Part shown: positions 11,700 to 64,000 of the stretch, piece after piece
Layout of the letters: each line of letters opens with the position of its first letter
Numbering within the stretch: the first letter of the stretch is position 1
Assembly (NCBI GenBank): GCA_017654935.2
Contig: CM065699.1
Span: forward strand, 10,110,122 to 10,174,121
DNA length: 64,000 nt
Source of the DNA: Phymorhynchus buccinoides
Taxonomy: Eukaryota; Mollusca; Gastropoda; Neogastropoda; Raphitomidae
Reading direction: 5' to 3'
Translations under genes and position numbers: made by a program
Notes under the pieces: generated by a model
Database searches by the model: none
The model's input: the letters and a program-made list of their open reading frames with translations, nothing else
Told to the model about the DNA's origin: nothing

Positions 11700-12120
11700 T
11701 ATGCCCTGGGGCAGTGGGTGGATGCCTCGTGCCTCCATACGGGGAGCTGGACAACCCCGACCCCTCCGTGAGTCCCCGTGGGAATACCGGGGGGGGGGGG
11801 GGGGGGGCTTTCGTAAAAATAGTTCCCCCACCTTCTGGAAGTTCTGTGCTTGTAGCTTCCTCTAATCTGCCACTCTCTTTGACTCTGCCTTTTCCCTTTG
11901 CTTTCTATCATCTATCTTTCTGACTTATTGGCCCACTCTCCTGCCTTTTTTCAAAACAATCTTCCAAATAATTTTTCTCCTTTGAGCTCCTCCGAAATCG
12001 GAATGTGTCAGCGGGGAGACCAGTGAAAACTGAAAACCGGACACATGCGTACCTTACCCATTATGGCCATATGGCCTGGGAATGCAGACGAAGAAGATTC
12101 AGCTCTTTCCTCAAAAGGCT
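11700..12120 (+). repeat. dispersed repeat family G
   Basis: From GGATGCCTCGTGCCTCCATAC through a poly-G tract to TTCTGGAAGTTCTGTGCTTG, TCGGAATGTGTCAG and GGCCATATGGCCTGGGAATG. This is nearly a full-length copy. Confidence 0.7.
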
Positions 12121-12365
12121 TTAAACCCTTCACTGCCAGAGAAAAATTGAGAAATTATCGATTTTCTTATGATAACATTTAAAAGAGACCCGTTAGACTC
12201 CATCTGAAAAAATGGTCTAGATATATATCTTTCCTGACTTGTCTAAAACCCAAAACCAGCAATTCCAGGACAACGACGTCAAACGTGACGACATCATCAA
12301 TGACATCAAACACCCCACCGATCTATTCTTTCTTAGATCAGACCCTGTATTGCAGTACCTCCAGG

Positions 12366-12565
12366 AGACCTGTTTGCCCCTTACACTAGTCTTGAGTAGC
12401 TGAAATGAGTAGTTTGGGCACAAAAAGTGTAGTTTTCTTCATTAAACCATCAAACAATGTTCACTGAGACTGAGTACTCAAGAGCATTATTTTTAATTTT
12501 GAAGAGTAGCAGAGATCCAAATTGAGTAGAAAACTACTCGAAAAGAGTAGAGTAAACAGGTCTGG
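12366..12565. mobile_element. MITE with (C)AGACCTGTTTAC termini, copy 2
   Basis: Same interior as the copy at 7635. It sits between two copies of GGTATTGCAGTACCTCCAGG-like sequence, so the target was itself a family I repeat or was duplicated. Confidence 0.7.
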
Positions 12566-13544
12566 ACCCGGTATTGCAGTACCTCCAGGATCTGCTCAAG
12601 AGCACCGAATGATGGTTGGTTGATGGTTCATCCCATATGCGTTGTTTTGCAGACGAGTAGGCATAAAACCTAACTTTCATTCACCACGCACCCCGTAGTA
12701 GACAGGGGCCAGGCAGAGAAGGGGTTAATAACTGGTGGACAGTACAAGTAGCCTGAAGTGGGGTAGGGCCCACGGCAAAATGAGAGCTGTACACTTAACG
12801 CTTTCCTTCCATGTCCTAGTAGTGACAGATACAAATTAAAACTCCTGTATCTGAATCATGACAATCCGTGCAAGCTTCACAATTTAACTCAATCGCATTC
12901 TTCCGCATAAACATATGATACGTGATGACGAATCACCTTTTTTTAAAAATTTTACACGAATCATCCTAATTGTATGCAGAAGAAATACAAAGCTGTTAGC
13001 TTGACAAATTCAATTCAAGGGAAGTAAATCTGTGTACAAACCCTAATAGTTTGGTCATTTCTACACTCGTTTCGCTCCCCTAGACCACATTTATGCATCT
13101 TTGCATTTCTGTAAAAAGTTTTTCTATAAAAAAGCCTTTCAATAAAAAGTCTGAACTACCGTTTCCCTATTGCTATACCTGAAGTAACAACCTGTAATCC
13201 TCTTTCATTTCTCTTTTCATTTATGCCTGTTTTGCTTGTGTGTATGGCAGGAGCGATTTGCTGAGATTTTTGAATAATTCAAAATCATGCGATTTCCAGG
13301 TTCAGAGCTTAATGTAATGGCCGAGACGCCATCGAGTTAAAGGAAGCTTCTGTGCCTGATACCATAACCATTTCTCAAATTTTATTAAAAATCTTCACAC
13401 ATTGTTTTTACTAAGACTATACAGATGATGATTGACAAGCAAACCAATGCGCCACAAAACAAACATGATTTCCTTCGTTAAAAAAAAAAAAAAAATTACC
13501 AAGAATTTATCAAATTAAAAAATGTCTATGATACAATACAATTA
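12566..13544. other. no gene recognised
   Basis: AT-rich flank. A part near 13010-13100 (GGGAAGTAAATCTGTGTAC and CTCGTTTCGCTCCCCTAGAC) belongs to the dispersed family J seen at 29970 and 40955. Confidence 0.4.
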
Positions 13545-13860
13545 CAGTAGAACCTCCCTATTAAGACCTTGACAAATCAGCCCCAAAAGGGTCTTAATAG
13601 GGAGGGGTCTTCATGGAGAGGTGGACACTCAGTAGTTCCGATATGAAGGGGAAAACAATTGCTGAAAATTTTGTGGATGACTTGAAAACTTGAACTTTAT
13701 TTTTCAAGAATAAAGATTTTAGGCAACGCCTAGTCTTCCAATCTGTCCTTGGTACATATACGAACATAGAATACAAACATGGCAAGGCATGATATTACAC
13801 ATACAGATTTGAACATAAAGGTAGCATCTATAGAGAGAGTCTTAATAGGGAGGTTTCACC
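13545..13860. mobile_element. pogo-like MITE, decayed
   Basis: Starts CAGTAGAACCTCCCTATTAAG and ends CTTAATAGGGAGGTTTCACC, so the termini are inverted but diverged from the other copies. Confidence 0.55.
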
Positions 13861-14729
13861 AATACAGACATGTACAGCTGTTTCGAGAGGAACATTTGGT
13901 TTATCTATATTATCAGAAGTGTTTTCAAGCCAACATTAGTTTACCATAAGTAACTTTTCATAAATAACAGTCAAGAACATGTAGTATGTGACTAAATTAG
14001 TTGTATCCATTGGATATTGCTAGATTTTCACTCATCAGCAATGTTATTCATGTTTGCGATACCAAGTGTATCATTCAAGAACATTTTCTACTAAGTATGG
14101 AGCACGGTACTCCTCAACAAAAATGAGTTTTTACCATAAATCTGATGGAAGAAATATATTAAACATACAATGAAGAACATACAATCAAAATATTTGCATC
14201 TAAGATTTTTAGATTCAGTCTTTTAACTAAACAGCTTGATTTTGTGTGGGACGAAACAGCTGTGGACAGCGTCAGTGCATTTTCATTTCACTTCCAGAAG
14301 ACAAGTTAAAAAGAAAACTCAAAGCAATAAAAGCATTTCAAATGTAACTTCATATTTAGTACACAAAAGATAAAACTAAACAAATTAAAAATCGTAATTC
14401 TATCAACCTGCAAGGAGGCTTTATACTGAAATTTCTCTGCCCTTATTTCGTGCACTGAGATGCGTGCGCCACCTACATAAGATTATCGCCCTTGCCTGTC
14501 ACAAAGTAGTAGTATATAGCCACAGAAAATCCTCTGCCCCTGACTCGTCACTAGGTGCATGATCAAGTCAGTCCAAACATTATCGACAAGAAGTAGTATA
14601 AAGCCTCATTCACCTAGCCATACACACATAACTTAAAAGTATTTACATATTTGTGAAACCATTCAACAACAATGACTATAAAAAAGGATACATTGATTAT
14701 GGATCTAACACACATAAAACAAAACAAAC
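13861..14729. other. no gene recognised
   Basis: AT-rich intergenic sequence without repeats or frames that can be supported. Confidence 0.4.
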
Positions 14730-16272
14730 AACGTTCATATGCTCACCAACAACCACACACACACAAAACGTTCATATGCTCACCAACAACCACACACACA
14801 CAAAACGTTCATATGCTCACCAACAACCACACACACACAACGTTCATATGCTCACCAACAACCACACACACAAAACGTTCATATGCTCACCAACAACCAC
14901 AACACACACACAACGTTCATATGCTCACCAACAACCACACACACACACAAAACGTTCATATGCTCACCAACAACCACACACACACAACGTTCATATGCTC
15001 ACCAACAACCACACACACACAAAACGTTCATATGCTCACCAACAACCACACACACACACACAACGTTCATATGCTCACCAACAACCACACACACACACAA
15101 CGTTCATATGCTCACCAACAACCACACACACAAAACGTTCATATGCTCACCAACAACCACCACACACACACACACAAAACGTTCATATGCTCACCAACAA
15201 CCACACACACAAAACGTTCATATGCTCACCAACAACACACACACACACACAAAACGTTCATATGCTCACCAACAACCACACACACACACAAAACGTTCAT
15301 ATGCTCACCAACAACCACACACACACACAACGTTCATATGCTCACCAACAACCACAACACACACACAACGTTCATATGCTCACCAACAACCACACACACA
15401 CAAAACGTTCATATGCTCACCAACAACCACACACACACACAACGTTCATATGCTCACCAACAACCACACACACAAAACGTTCATATGCTCACCAACAACC
15501 ACACACACACACACAACGTTCATATGCTCACCAACAACCACACACACACAAACGTTCATATGCTCACCAACAACCACACACACACACAAAACGTTCATAT
15601 GCTCACCAACAACCACACACACACACACACAAAACGTTCATATGCTCACCAACAACCACACACACACACAAAACGTTCATATGCTCACCAACAACCACAC
15701 ACACACAAAACGTTCATATGCTCACCAACAACCACACACACACAAAACGTTCATATGCTCACCAACAACCACACACACACACAAAACGTTCATATGCTCA
15801 CCAACAACCAACACACACACACAAACGTTCATATGCTCACCAACAACCACACACACACACAACGTTCATATGCTCACCAACAACCACACACACACACAAA
15901 ACGTTCATATGCTCACCAACAACCACACACACACACACAACGTTCATATGCTCACCAACAACCACACACACACACAACGTTCATATGCTCACCAACAACC
16001 ACACACACACACAACGTTCATATGCTCACCAACAACCACACACACACACAACGTTCATATGCTCACCAACAACCACACACACACACAACGTTCATATGCT
16101 CACCAACAACCACACACACACAAAACGTTCATATGCTCACCAACAACCACACACACACACAACGTTCATATGCTCACCAACAACACACACACACACACAA
16201 CGTTCATATGCTCACCAACAACCACACACACACAAAACGTTCATATGCTCACCAACAACCACACACACACAT
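14730..16272 (+). repeat. minisatellite, 41 copies of a 35-45 bp unit
   Basis: The core CGTTCATATGCTCACCAACA is almost invariant through all 41 units, while the (CA)n linker between cores varies in length. All three plus-strand frames are open for 500 codons because the unit has no stop in any frame. It is a repeat, not a gene. Confidence 0.97.
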
Positions 16273-16929
16273 GTTTTTAGTTCCTTTGGATGAAACTTAA
16301 AACCGAGTTGACTCAGTTCCCATGAGCAAACGCATGCACAAGATCTTGCGCACACATTGAAGCCGCTTCCACTATTCAGTAGTAGAGTTGAGAACCGGTT
16401 AAAAAATCCTAACCGGTTTTAAACCGGTGTTCCCTCTTCGAACCGGTTTTACCGAACCGGTTTTTTTTAACCAGTACTCGCATCACTACACCTATGCAAA
16501 CACATATTTATTTGTCTCAATATTCACACACACGCACGCACACGCACACACACACAAGAAACTTATAACTTATGACACACACACAACAACTCAACACTCA
16601 GTCAAAGTCAAAGCCATACACCACCACAAACTAGAAACAGCTACTCTTGGTTTACAAACAGTCAATCTGCGCTGAGAAAACTTCGAAAAGAATGAGTTAT
16701 TCTAAGAAAAACAAAACTTTCAGTTTGCAGTTAAAAAAAACGGTGGTTCAAACCGGTTTCCCCCCCCTCTATTCAGTAGGAGTAGGCCGTGTTGTGTTAG
16801 TAGGCTGGATGACACAAACTCACAAAGCAAGCATCCTGTGGGTGGCGCTGCGCTTGCTGTGACGCACTCTACTCGTGGGAGCAACCTGAATTTCACTGTG
16901 ACTAAATAATTTCACTTCATATAGCGCTC
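16273..16929. other. no gene; CA tracts and AACCGGTTT motifs
   Basis: Contains five or more AACCGGTTT-type palindromic motifs at 16395-16460 and one at 16752, CA-rich sequence, and at about 16840-16910 a partial tail of the SINE described at 44380. Confidence 0.4.
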
Positions 16930-17262
16930 TCCCTGTGGGGATACCAGGGGGGGGGGTCTTTCATAAAAATAGTTCCCCCACCTTCTGGAAGTTCTGTGCT
17001 TGTAACTTCCTCTAATCTGCCACTCTCTTTGACTCTGCCTTTTCCCTTTGCTTTCTATCATCTACTATCTTTCTGACTTATTGGCCCATTCTCCTGCCTT
17101 TTGTCCAACAAATCTTCCAAATAATATTTCTCCTTTGAGCTCCTCCGAAATCGGAATGTGTCGGCTGTACGCAGCGGGGAGACCAGTGAAAACTGAAAAC
17201 CGGACACATATGTACATTACCTATTATGGCCATATGGCCTGGGAACGCAGAAGAAGAAGATA
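16930..17262 (+). repeat. dispersed repeat family G
   Basis: CCTGTGGGGATACCAGGGG to GGCCATATGGCCTGGGAACG; close to the copy at 11700. Confidence 0.72.
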
Positions 17263-17642
17263 TAGCGCTAAAATCTATACAGTAGTATGCTCGATGCGCT
17301 TTGTAAAAGCAGCAGCATGCGATGAAAAACATGCAGCAAAATCAACAAGATAGTCATACTACCAACGTTCCAATACAAAGAAATAAAGTAACAAAGAAAC
17401 ATGATTCTTACTCACAAAACTAATGAACTTTGGATACCAGGTAATTATACTGACAAATGGACATAAACAAACTCAAGCCCGCAAATAACTACAGGTATTT
17501 TAGCAAGACAATGAAGAATTTAAAACTAACGTTCGCACACACACACATCTCAACATATTTCAACAATGACATGTGCAAAAATTAATGAAAATGTAAACAA
17601 ACAAGAATGAATGCACCAATACATACATACACACGACCCATG

Positions 17643-17673
<31 letters not shown>

Positions 17674-18440
17674 TACAGAAGGTATCATCATTATTCGTTT
17701 GTTGTATATCTGTGTTGTTTACAGAAGTGAGGCAGAGAATAAACAGGACAGAGACAGGCTTTACGACAGACTGTCCAGCGTACGTCAATCCCTCAATCGA
17801 TACACATTACAAAGAATTGCGCCCAAACTCAGCTTGATCCTGTTTGATATCAAAGAGTGCTAACAATAATAAACATCTACCAATGGCGTTGAATATCATA
17901 TTGCAAACATACAAGGTGGACTCGATTTGATAATGTAGTCAGAAATGACAAACACAATGCATTAAAAAAAGATAATTGTATCAAAGGGATTTTTTTTTTT
18001 ATTTATGCCAACGCATTATCATTGCCGCTGAAAAAAAAAGAAAAAAGAGTATTATATCAAATGTGTATTTAAAACACACACACACACACCCTTGCACCAT
18101 TGACAAACTGAATTTATTCTACAAAACTGTGATATCTTCTAGCTACACCCTTTACTAGTATCTGACTTATTCACACTAATGACTGTTAACGCTTATTCCT
18201 TTTCGTTTATTATTCACTTTTTTGACAAGTTACATAGTTTCTGACCAATTTGTTAATGTGCCTCACTGACCATTCTCAACATGAAAACATTCCAACAACT
18301 CATTTTGACCTCTTTGCAAATCCTATTCACACACTCTCTTTTCCTTTTAAGTCATATAACTTTCCGACAGGTTGCACATTTTCCCAAAACATATCATTTG
18401 AGAAGTCTCCTATTATGCAAATACATTCAATGGTATATGT
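17263..18440. other. intergenic or distal 3' UTR
   Basis: AT-rich sequence with a CT microsatellite at 17642-17671. It may include the distal 3' UTR of the Tudor/CS gene. No frame can be supported. Confidence 0.35.
18206..18211 (-). promoter_or_regulatory. candidate poly(A) signal
   Basis: AATAAA on the minus strand about 570 bp after the stop codon. Further AATAAA motifs occur inside each copy of the 124-bp repeat at 18455-18790, so the true cleavage site cannot be chosen by eye. Confidence 0.35.
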
Positions 18441-18454
18441 TTATTCATTTCAAA

Positions 18455-18782
18455 GATAACTCGCCCCAATCTCGTTCTGCCTTTTATTTGTTTGTTTGTT
18501 CATTTCAATGAGTGTCTCCATTTTGAAAACGAACAAAGATTTTATTATTCGAAAAGACTTCTTACGATTCTTTTCAAAGCGAACTCGCCCCAATCTCGTT
18601 CTGCCTTTTATTTGTTTGTTTGTTCATTTCAATGAGGGTCTCCATTTTGAAAACGAACAAAGATTTTATTATTCGAAAAGACTTCTTACGATTCTTTTCA
18701 AAGCGAACTCGCCCCAAACTCGCTCTGCCTTTTTTGTTGTTTGTTCATTTCAATGAATGTCTCCAACTTCTTACGTTTCTTT

Positions 18783-18790
<8 letters not shown>
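18455..18790 (-). repeat. 124-bp tandem repeat copied from the last exon
   Basis: Three units downstream of the stop contain GCGAACTCGCCCCAA(A/T)CTCG, the complement of the final codons. On the minus strand each unit reads a version of EIGASSL or EFGASSL and then the TGA stop. Each full unit also has one or two AATAAA motifs. Confidence 0.85.
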
Positions 18791-61787
<42,997 letters not shown>

Positions 61788-61849
61788 CTGCAAACAAAAA
61801 CAAAAAAAAGATAAAATAAAGAATTATAAGGATACTCCCCGGAAGACGG

Positions 61850-61989
61850 AGTGTGGATGCCCACGTGGCGGGGCAATCAAAAACGATCACACAAGCATTC
61901 TTCTCATCCCTAGCTGGTGCATTTGTACCACAATGTTCAAGTGCTTCGGCTGTAGGCATGATTCCTGGAGTCTTTTAGCCAGGGTACGC
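61850..61989 (+). repeat. dispersed repeat family H
   Basis: Same order of motifs, from GTGGATGCCCACGTGGCGGG to CTGGAGTCTTTTAGCCAGGG. Confidence 0.7.
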
Positions 61990-62127
61990 CAACAACAACA
62001 TTGGGTATTTAATTATAGGGTACGCCAACAACAACATTGGGTATTTAATTATACAAACACAGCGCAAATTGTCCAGACTCTTGCTGTTATGCACATTTTT
62101 AAAGCTGAGGTAATGACCTTTTTTTTT

Positions 62128-62371
62128 TTAACCCTTTCACCTCCAATGTCGCATTTCTGCACCACAATGATTTGACACCCATGTCATTAAAAGCCTTATA
62201 ATCAGGGTGTTAGCCAACGATCCTGTGTTCTTAATTTTGGGAGATAATGATAGACCTTACTTTAAACATGTCACAGGGGAATCCCCACTATTGCAAACAA
62301 AACCTGTTCTCTACCCATATAAATTGAATGGAAAATTTGGGCCAAAAAATGTCTGGCAGCGAAAGGGTTAA
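62128..62371. mobile_element. TTAA-flanked MITE, copy 6
   Basis: TTAACCCTTTCACCTCCAATG to TGGCAGCGAAAGGGTTAA. Confidence 0.85.
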
Positions 62372-62597
62372 TCATAACAACATCAAAAGTAGTTACATAA
62401 GCATCCTTGGCCAAGTTCATTCTGCTATGATAAAGACAGGCAGGGGAGGGAGAGGGCAAGGCTCTTTATATGGTAGGTGGCGCTTCTCAAGGGGCGACGC
62501 TCAGGTGCACTTGTCTCTGTATATTTCATCTTGTTTTATTATCTTTATCTGTTTCCTGAACTTTTAGTTGAATGCAGATGAATTATAAGTTGTAAAG
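62372..62597 (+). other. leader between MITE and LINE ORF
   Basis: No gene is seen. The stretch contains a TATATGG motif and is probably the 5' untranslated region of the retrotransposon, but its 5' end is not marked by any repeat. Confidence 0.3.
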
Positions 62598-62686
62598 ATG
62601 GAGACTGTGTCATTTGTAAAGATTCTAATCATCGTCATAGTTGTATTTCGGACATGTGTTTTGACTGTGCTTGTGACGCCTGGTGA
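62582..62686 (+). other. short Cys/His-rich frame overlapping the LINE ORF start
   Basis: Thirty-four codons in another frame contain CKDGDCVICKDSNHRHSC and then CFDCACDAW before a TGA. The C-x2-C, H-x2-H and C-x2-C-x-C spacing is zinc-finger-like. It may be the damaged N-terminal finger of the retrotransposon protein, broken from the endonuclease frame by an indel. Confidence 0.3.
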
Positions 62687-64000
62687 GAGATATGGCGGGC
62701 AGCAGGAAGGTAGATCTAGTACCGGTGCTTTGCGCTACGATCGTGAATTTCTACTTCGTCTTCAAACTGCCCATGACATCTCGACCATTTCTGGACAACT
62801 ATTCCCTGCTGAAATGATTGGTGAAAGTGAGAGTGAGAGTACGGCTAGAAAGAAGAAAGAACGAAAGAGGGGACAGAGAGGAGGAGTGAGAAGAAGAATG
62901 AGAAGAAACAGATCTAAACTGCCCCTACCATCCATGATTCTATCAAACGTCAGATCTATCAACCCGAACGGAAAGAACTGTAACTTAGACGAAATCCAGG
63001 CAAATTGTCAATTTCTAAGTGAATATAGAAACTCATGTGTACTCTGTTTTACGGAAACTTGGTTGACTGAGAAAGTTCGTGATGAGAATGTTGCAATTGA
63101 TGGTTTTGGTGTGCCGTACAGAGTTGATAGAGACTGTGAGAAAGTGGGAAAGCAAATGGGTGGTGGTGTTTGCTTATATGTGAATGAAAGCTGGTGTGAT
63201 AGTGCGAATGTAACCGTAAAGAAGCGTGTGTGTACACAAGACATTGAACTGCTCTCTGTGTCTCTCAGGCCGCGTTATCTTCCTCGCGAGTTTGGTCGTG
63301 TCTTTTTGACAGTTGTGTATGCCCCTGTGTTTGACAAGACCTCTGCTGTACGCGCTGGAAGGGAGATAGCTGCTGTCGTCAGAGAGCTACAGTTGATTTC
63401 TGCTGATGCCCCCTGCTTCATCGTTGGTGACTTTAATCACTGTGACTTGCGTAAAACTCTACCCTCTTTTAAACAGTATGTGACATGTTTTACTCGTCAG
63501 AAGAAGACTATTGACTTATGTTACGGAAATATTCCCAATGCATATAGATCTCTACCTCTACCACCAGTGGGTGCTTCCGACCACGACACCGTGCAACTTA
63601 TCCCTGCCTACAGACCCAAAATACAAACTGAACCTGTGGTGAAAAAGAGCGTGAAAGAGTGGACGACCGAGAGTGTGGATGAATTGAGGGGGTGTTTTGA
63701 ATGTACTGACTGGAGTGTGCTGACTGATTCCTGTGAAACTGTGCATGAAGCTGCTGATGTTGTTACGTCTTACATTAATTTTTGTGAAGATATGATCATT
63801 CCATCAAAGACTATAAAGATTTTTCCCAACAACAAACCGTGGATTTCCAAGTCTATTAAATCAGTTTTAAATGAGAAGAAAGTAGCCTTTCAAACAGGAG
63901 ATAAAAGAGAAAGAAAAGTGGTTCAATCTAAACTTAGAGGGGAGTTAAGGAAGGGGCAGAGGGAGTATAAGGATAAAGTAGAACAGCAGTTTCAGACAGG
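62598..64000 (+). CDS. non-LTR retrotransposon ORF, APE-type endonuclease (runs off window)
   Basis: An open frame of 467 codons without a stop runs to the window edge. After a basic stretch (ARKKKERKRGQRGG) comes the exonuclease/endonuclease/phosphatase fold: SNVRSI near residue 115, CFTETWL, GGGVCLYV, VVYAP, FIVGDFNHCDL and GASDHDTV. These are the catalytic motifs of LINE endonucleases, which nick target DNA. The tail NNKPWISKSIKSVLNEKK is the usual bridge to the reverse transcriptase of L2/CR1/Rex1-like elements. The start at 62598 is the first ATG, but the true start may lie elsewhere because a Cys-rich frame overlaps it. Insertion is sense on the plus strand, opposite to the Tudor/CS gene. 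Confidence 0.88.
   Translation, partial: METVSFVKILIIVIVVFRTCVLTVLVTPGERYGGQQEGRSSTGALRYDREFLLRLQTAHDISTISGQLFPAEMIGESESESTARKKKERKRGQRGGVRRRMRRNRSKLPLPSMILSNVRSINPNGKNCNLDEIQANCQFLSEYRNSCVLCFTETWLTEKVRDENVAIDGFGVPYRVDRDCEKVGKQMGGGVCLYVNESWCDSANVTVKKRVCTQDIELLSVSLRPRYLPREFGRVFLTVVYAPVFDKTSAVRAGREIAAVVRELQLISADAPCFIVGDFNHCDLRKTLPSFKQYVTCFTRQKKTIDLCYGNIPNAYRSLPLPPVGASDHDTVQLIPAYRPKIQTEPVVKKSVKEWTTESVDELRGCFECTDWSVLTDSCETVHEAADVVTSYINFCEDMIIPSKTIKIFPNNKPWISKSIKSVLNEKKVAFQTGDKRERKVVQSKLRGELRKGQREYKDKVEQQFQT

Noticed and set aside
14730..16272. CRISPR-like pattern of an invariant core with variable spacers
   Set aside because: The variable parts are only CA repeats of different length, the core is not palindromic, and the genome is eukaryotic.
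14653..16300. Three overlapping open frames of 513-546 codons
   Set aside because: They arise because the minisatellite unit lacks stops in every frame; the products are His/Thr/Gln repeats with no start context or splice logic.

Overview
The window is eukaryotic and almost certainly metazoan. Coding sequence is broken into short exons with GT-AG introns, about half the window is microsatellite, minisatellite or mobile-element sequence, and tRNA-derived SINE, CR1/L2-type LINE and many non-autonomous DNA-transposon families are present. The repeat style (long CA/CT/G tracts, palindromic MITEs, a SINE with a conserved central domain) is most like a marine mollusc, probably a gastropod. That assignment is inference, not something the sequence proves.

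One gene dominates. On the minus strand, 23 exons between 61787 and 18783 join in a single open frame of 2745 nt (914 residues plus stop), with every junction in matching phase. The 5' end lies beyond the right edge. The product has a staphylococcal-nuclease-like/Tudor module (residues about 90-380), a leucine-rich alpha-helical repeat region (about 383-657), a CS (p23-like) domain (about 711-815) and an acidic tail. A Tudor plus CS combination points to the TDRD12/Yb class of germline piRNA-pathway proteins. No helicase is visible in the part seen here, so no gene symbol is given.

The striking pattern is in the introns. At seven exons of this gene a piece of exon edge with its splice site and adjoining intron has been copied locally, in tandem or nearby: exons 4, 6, 8, 16, 20, 21 and the terminal exon 23. 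The copies number from one to about twelve and still carry recognisable donor or acceptor sites. Introns also hold unrelated satellites, for example about 53 copies of a 47-bp unit at 51.4-53.9 kb and about 12 copies of a 56-bp unit at 49.3-50.0 kb.

Layout: 1-14.7 kb is repeat-rich flank with three near-identical 218-bp palindromic MITEs, a U2 snRNA-like fragment, a THAP-like relic and several DNA elements. 14.7-16.3 kb is a 41-copy minisatellite. 16.3-18.8 kb is flank and probable 3' UTR with tandem poly(A) signals. 18.8-61.8 kb is the Tudor/CS gene. 60.2-60.85 kb holds a plus-strand array of five exon-like units. 62.6-64.0 kb is the 5' part of a non-LTR retrotransposon ORF with an APE-type endonuclease, running off the window.

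Mobile elements can be sorted by their target sites: a TTAA-flanked MITE (one copy inserted into another copy), TA-flanked pogo-like and CCGTA-ended MITEs, and a group with CAG...CTG termini whose best copies have exact 6-bp target-site duplications.
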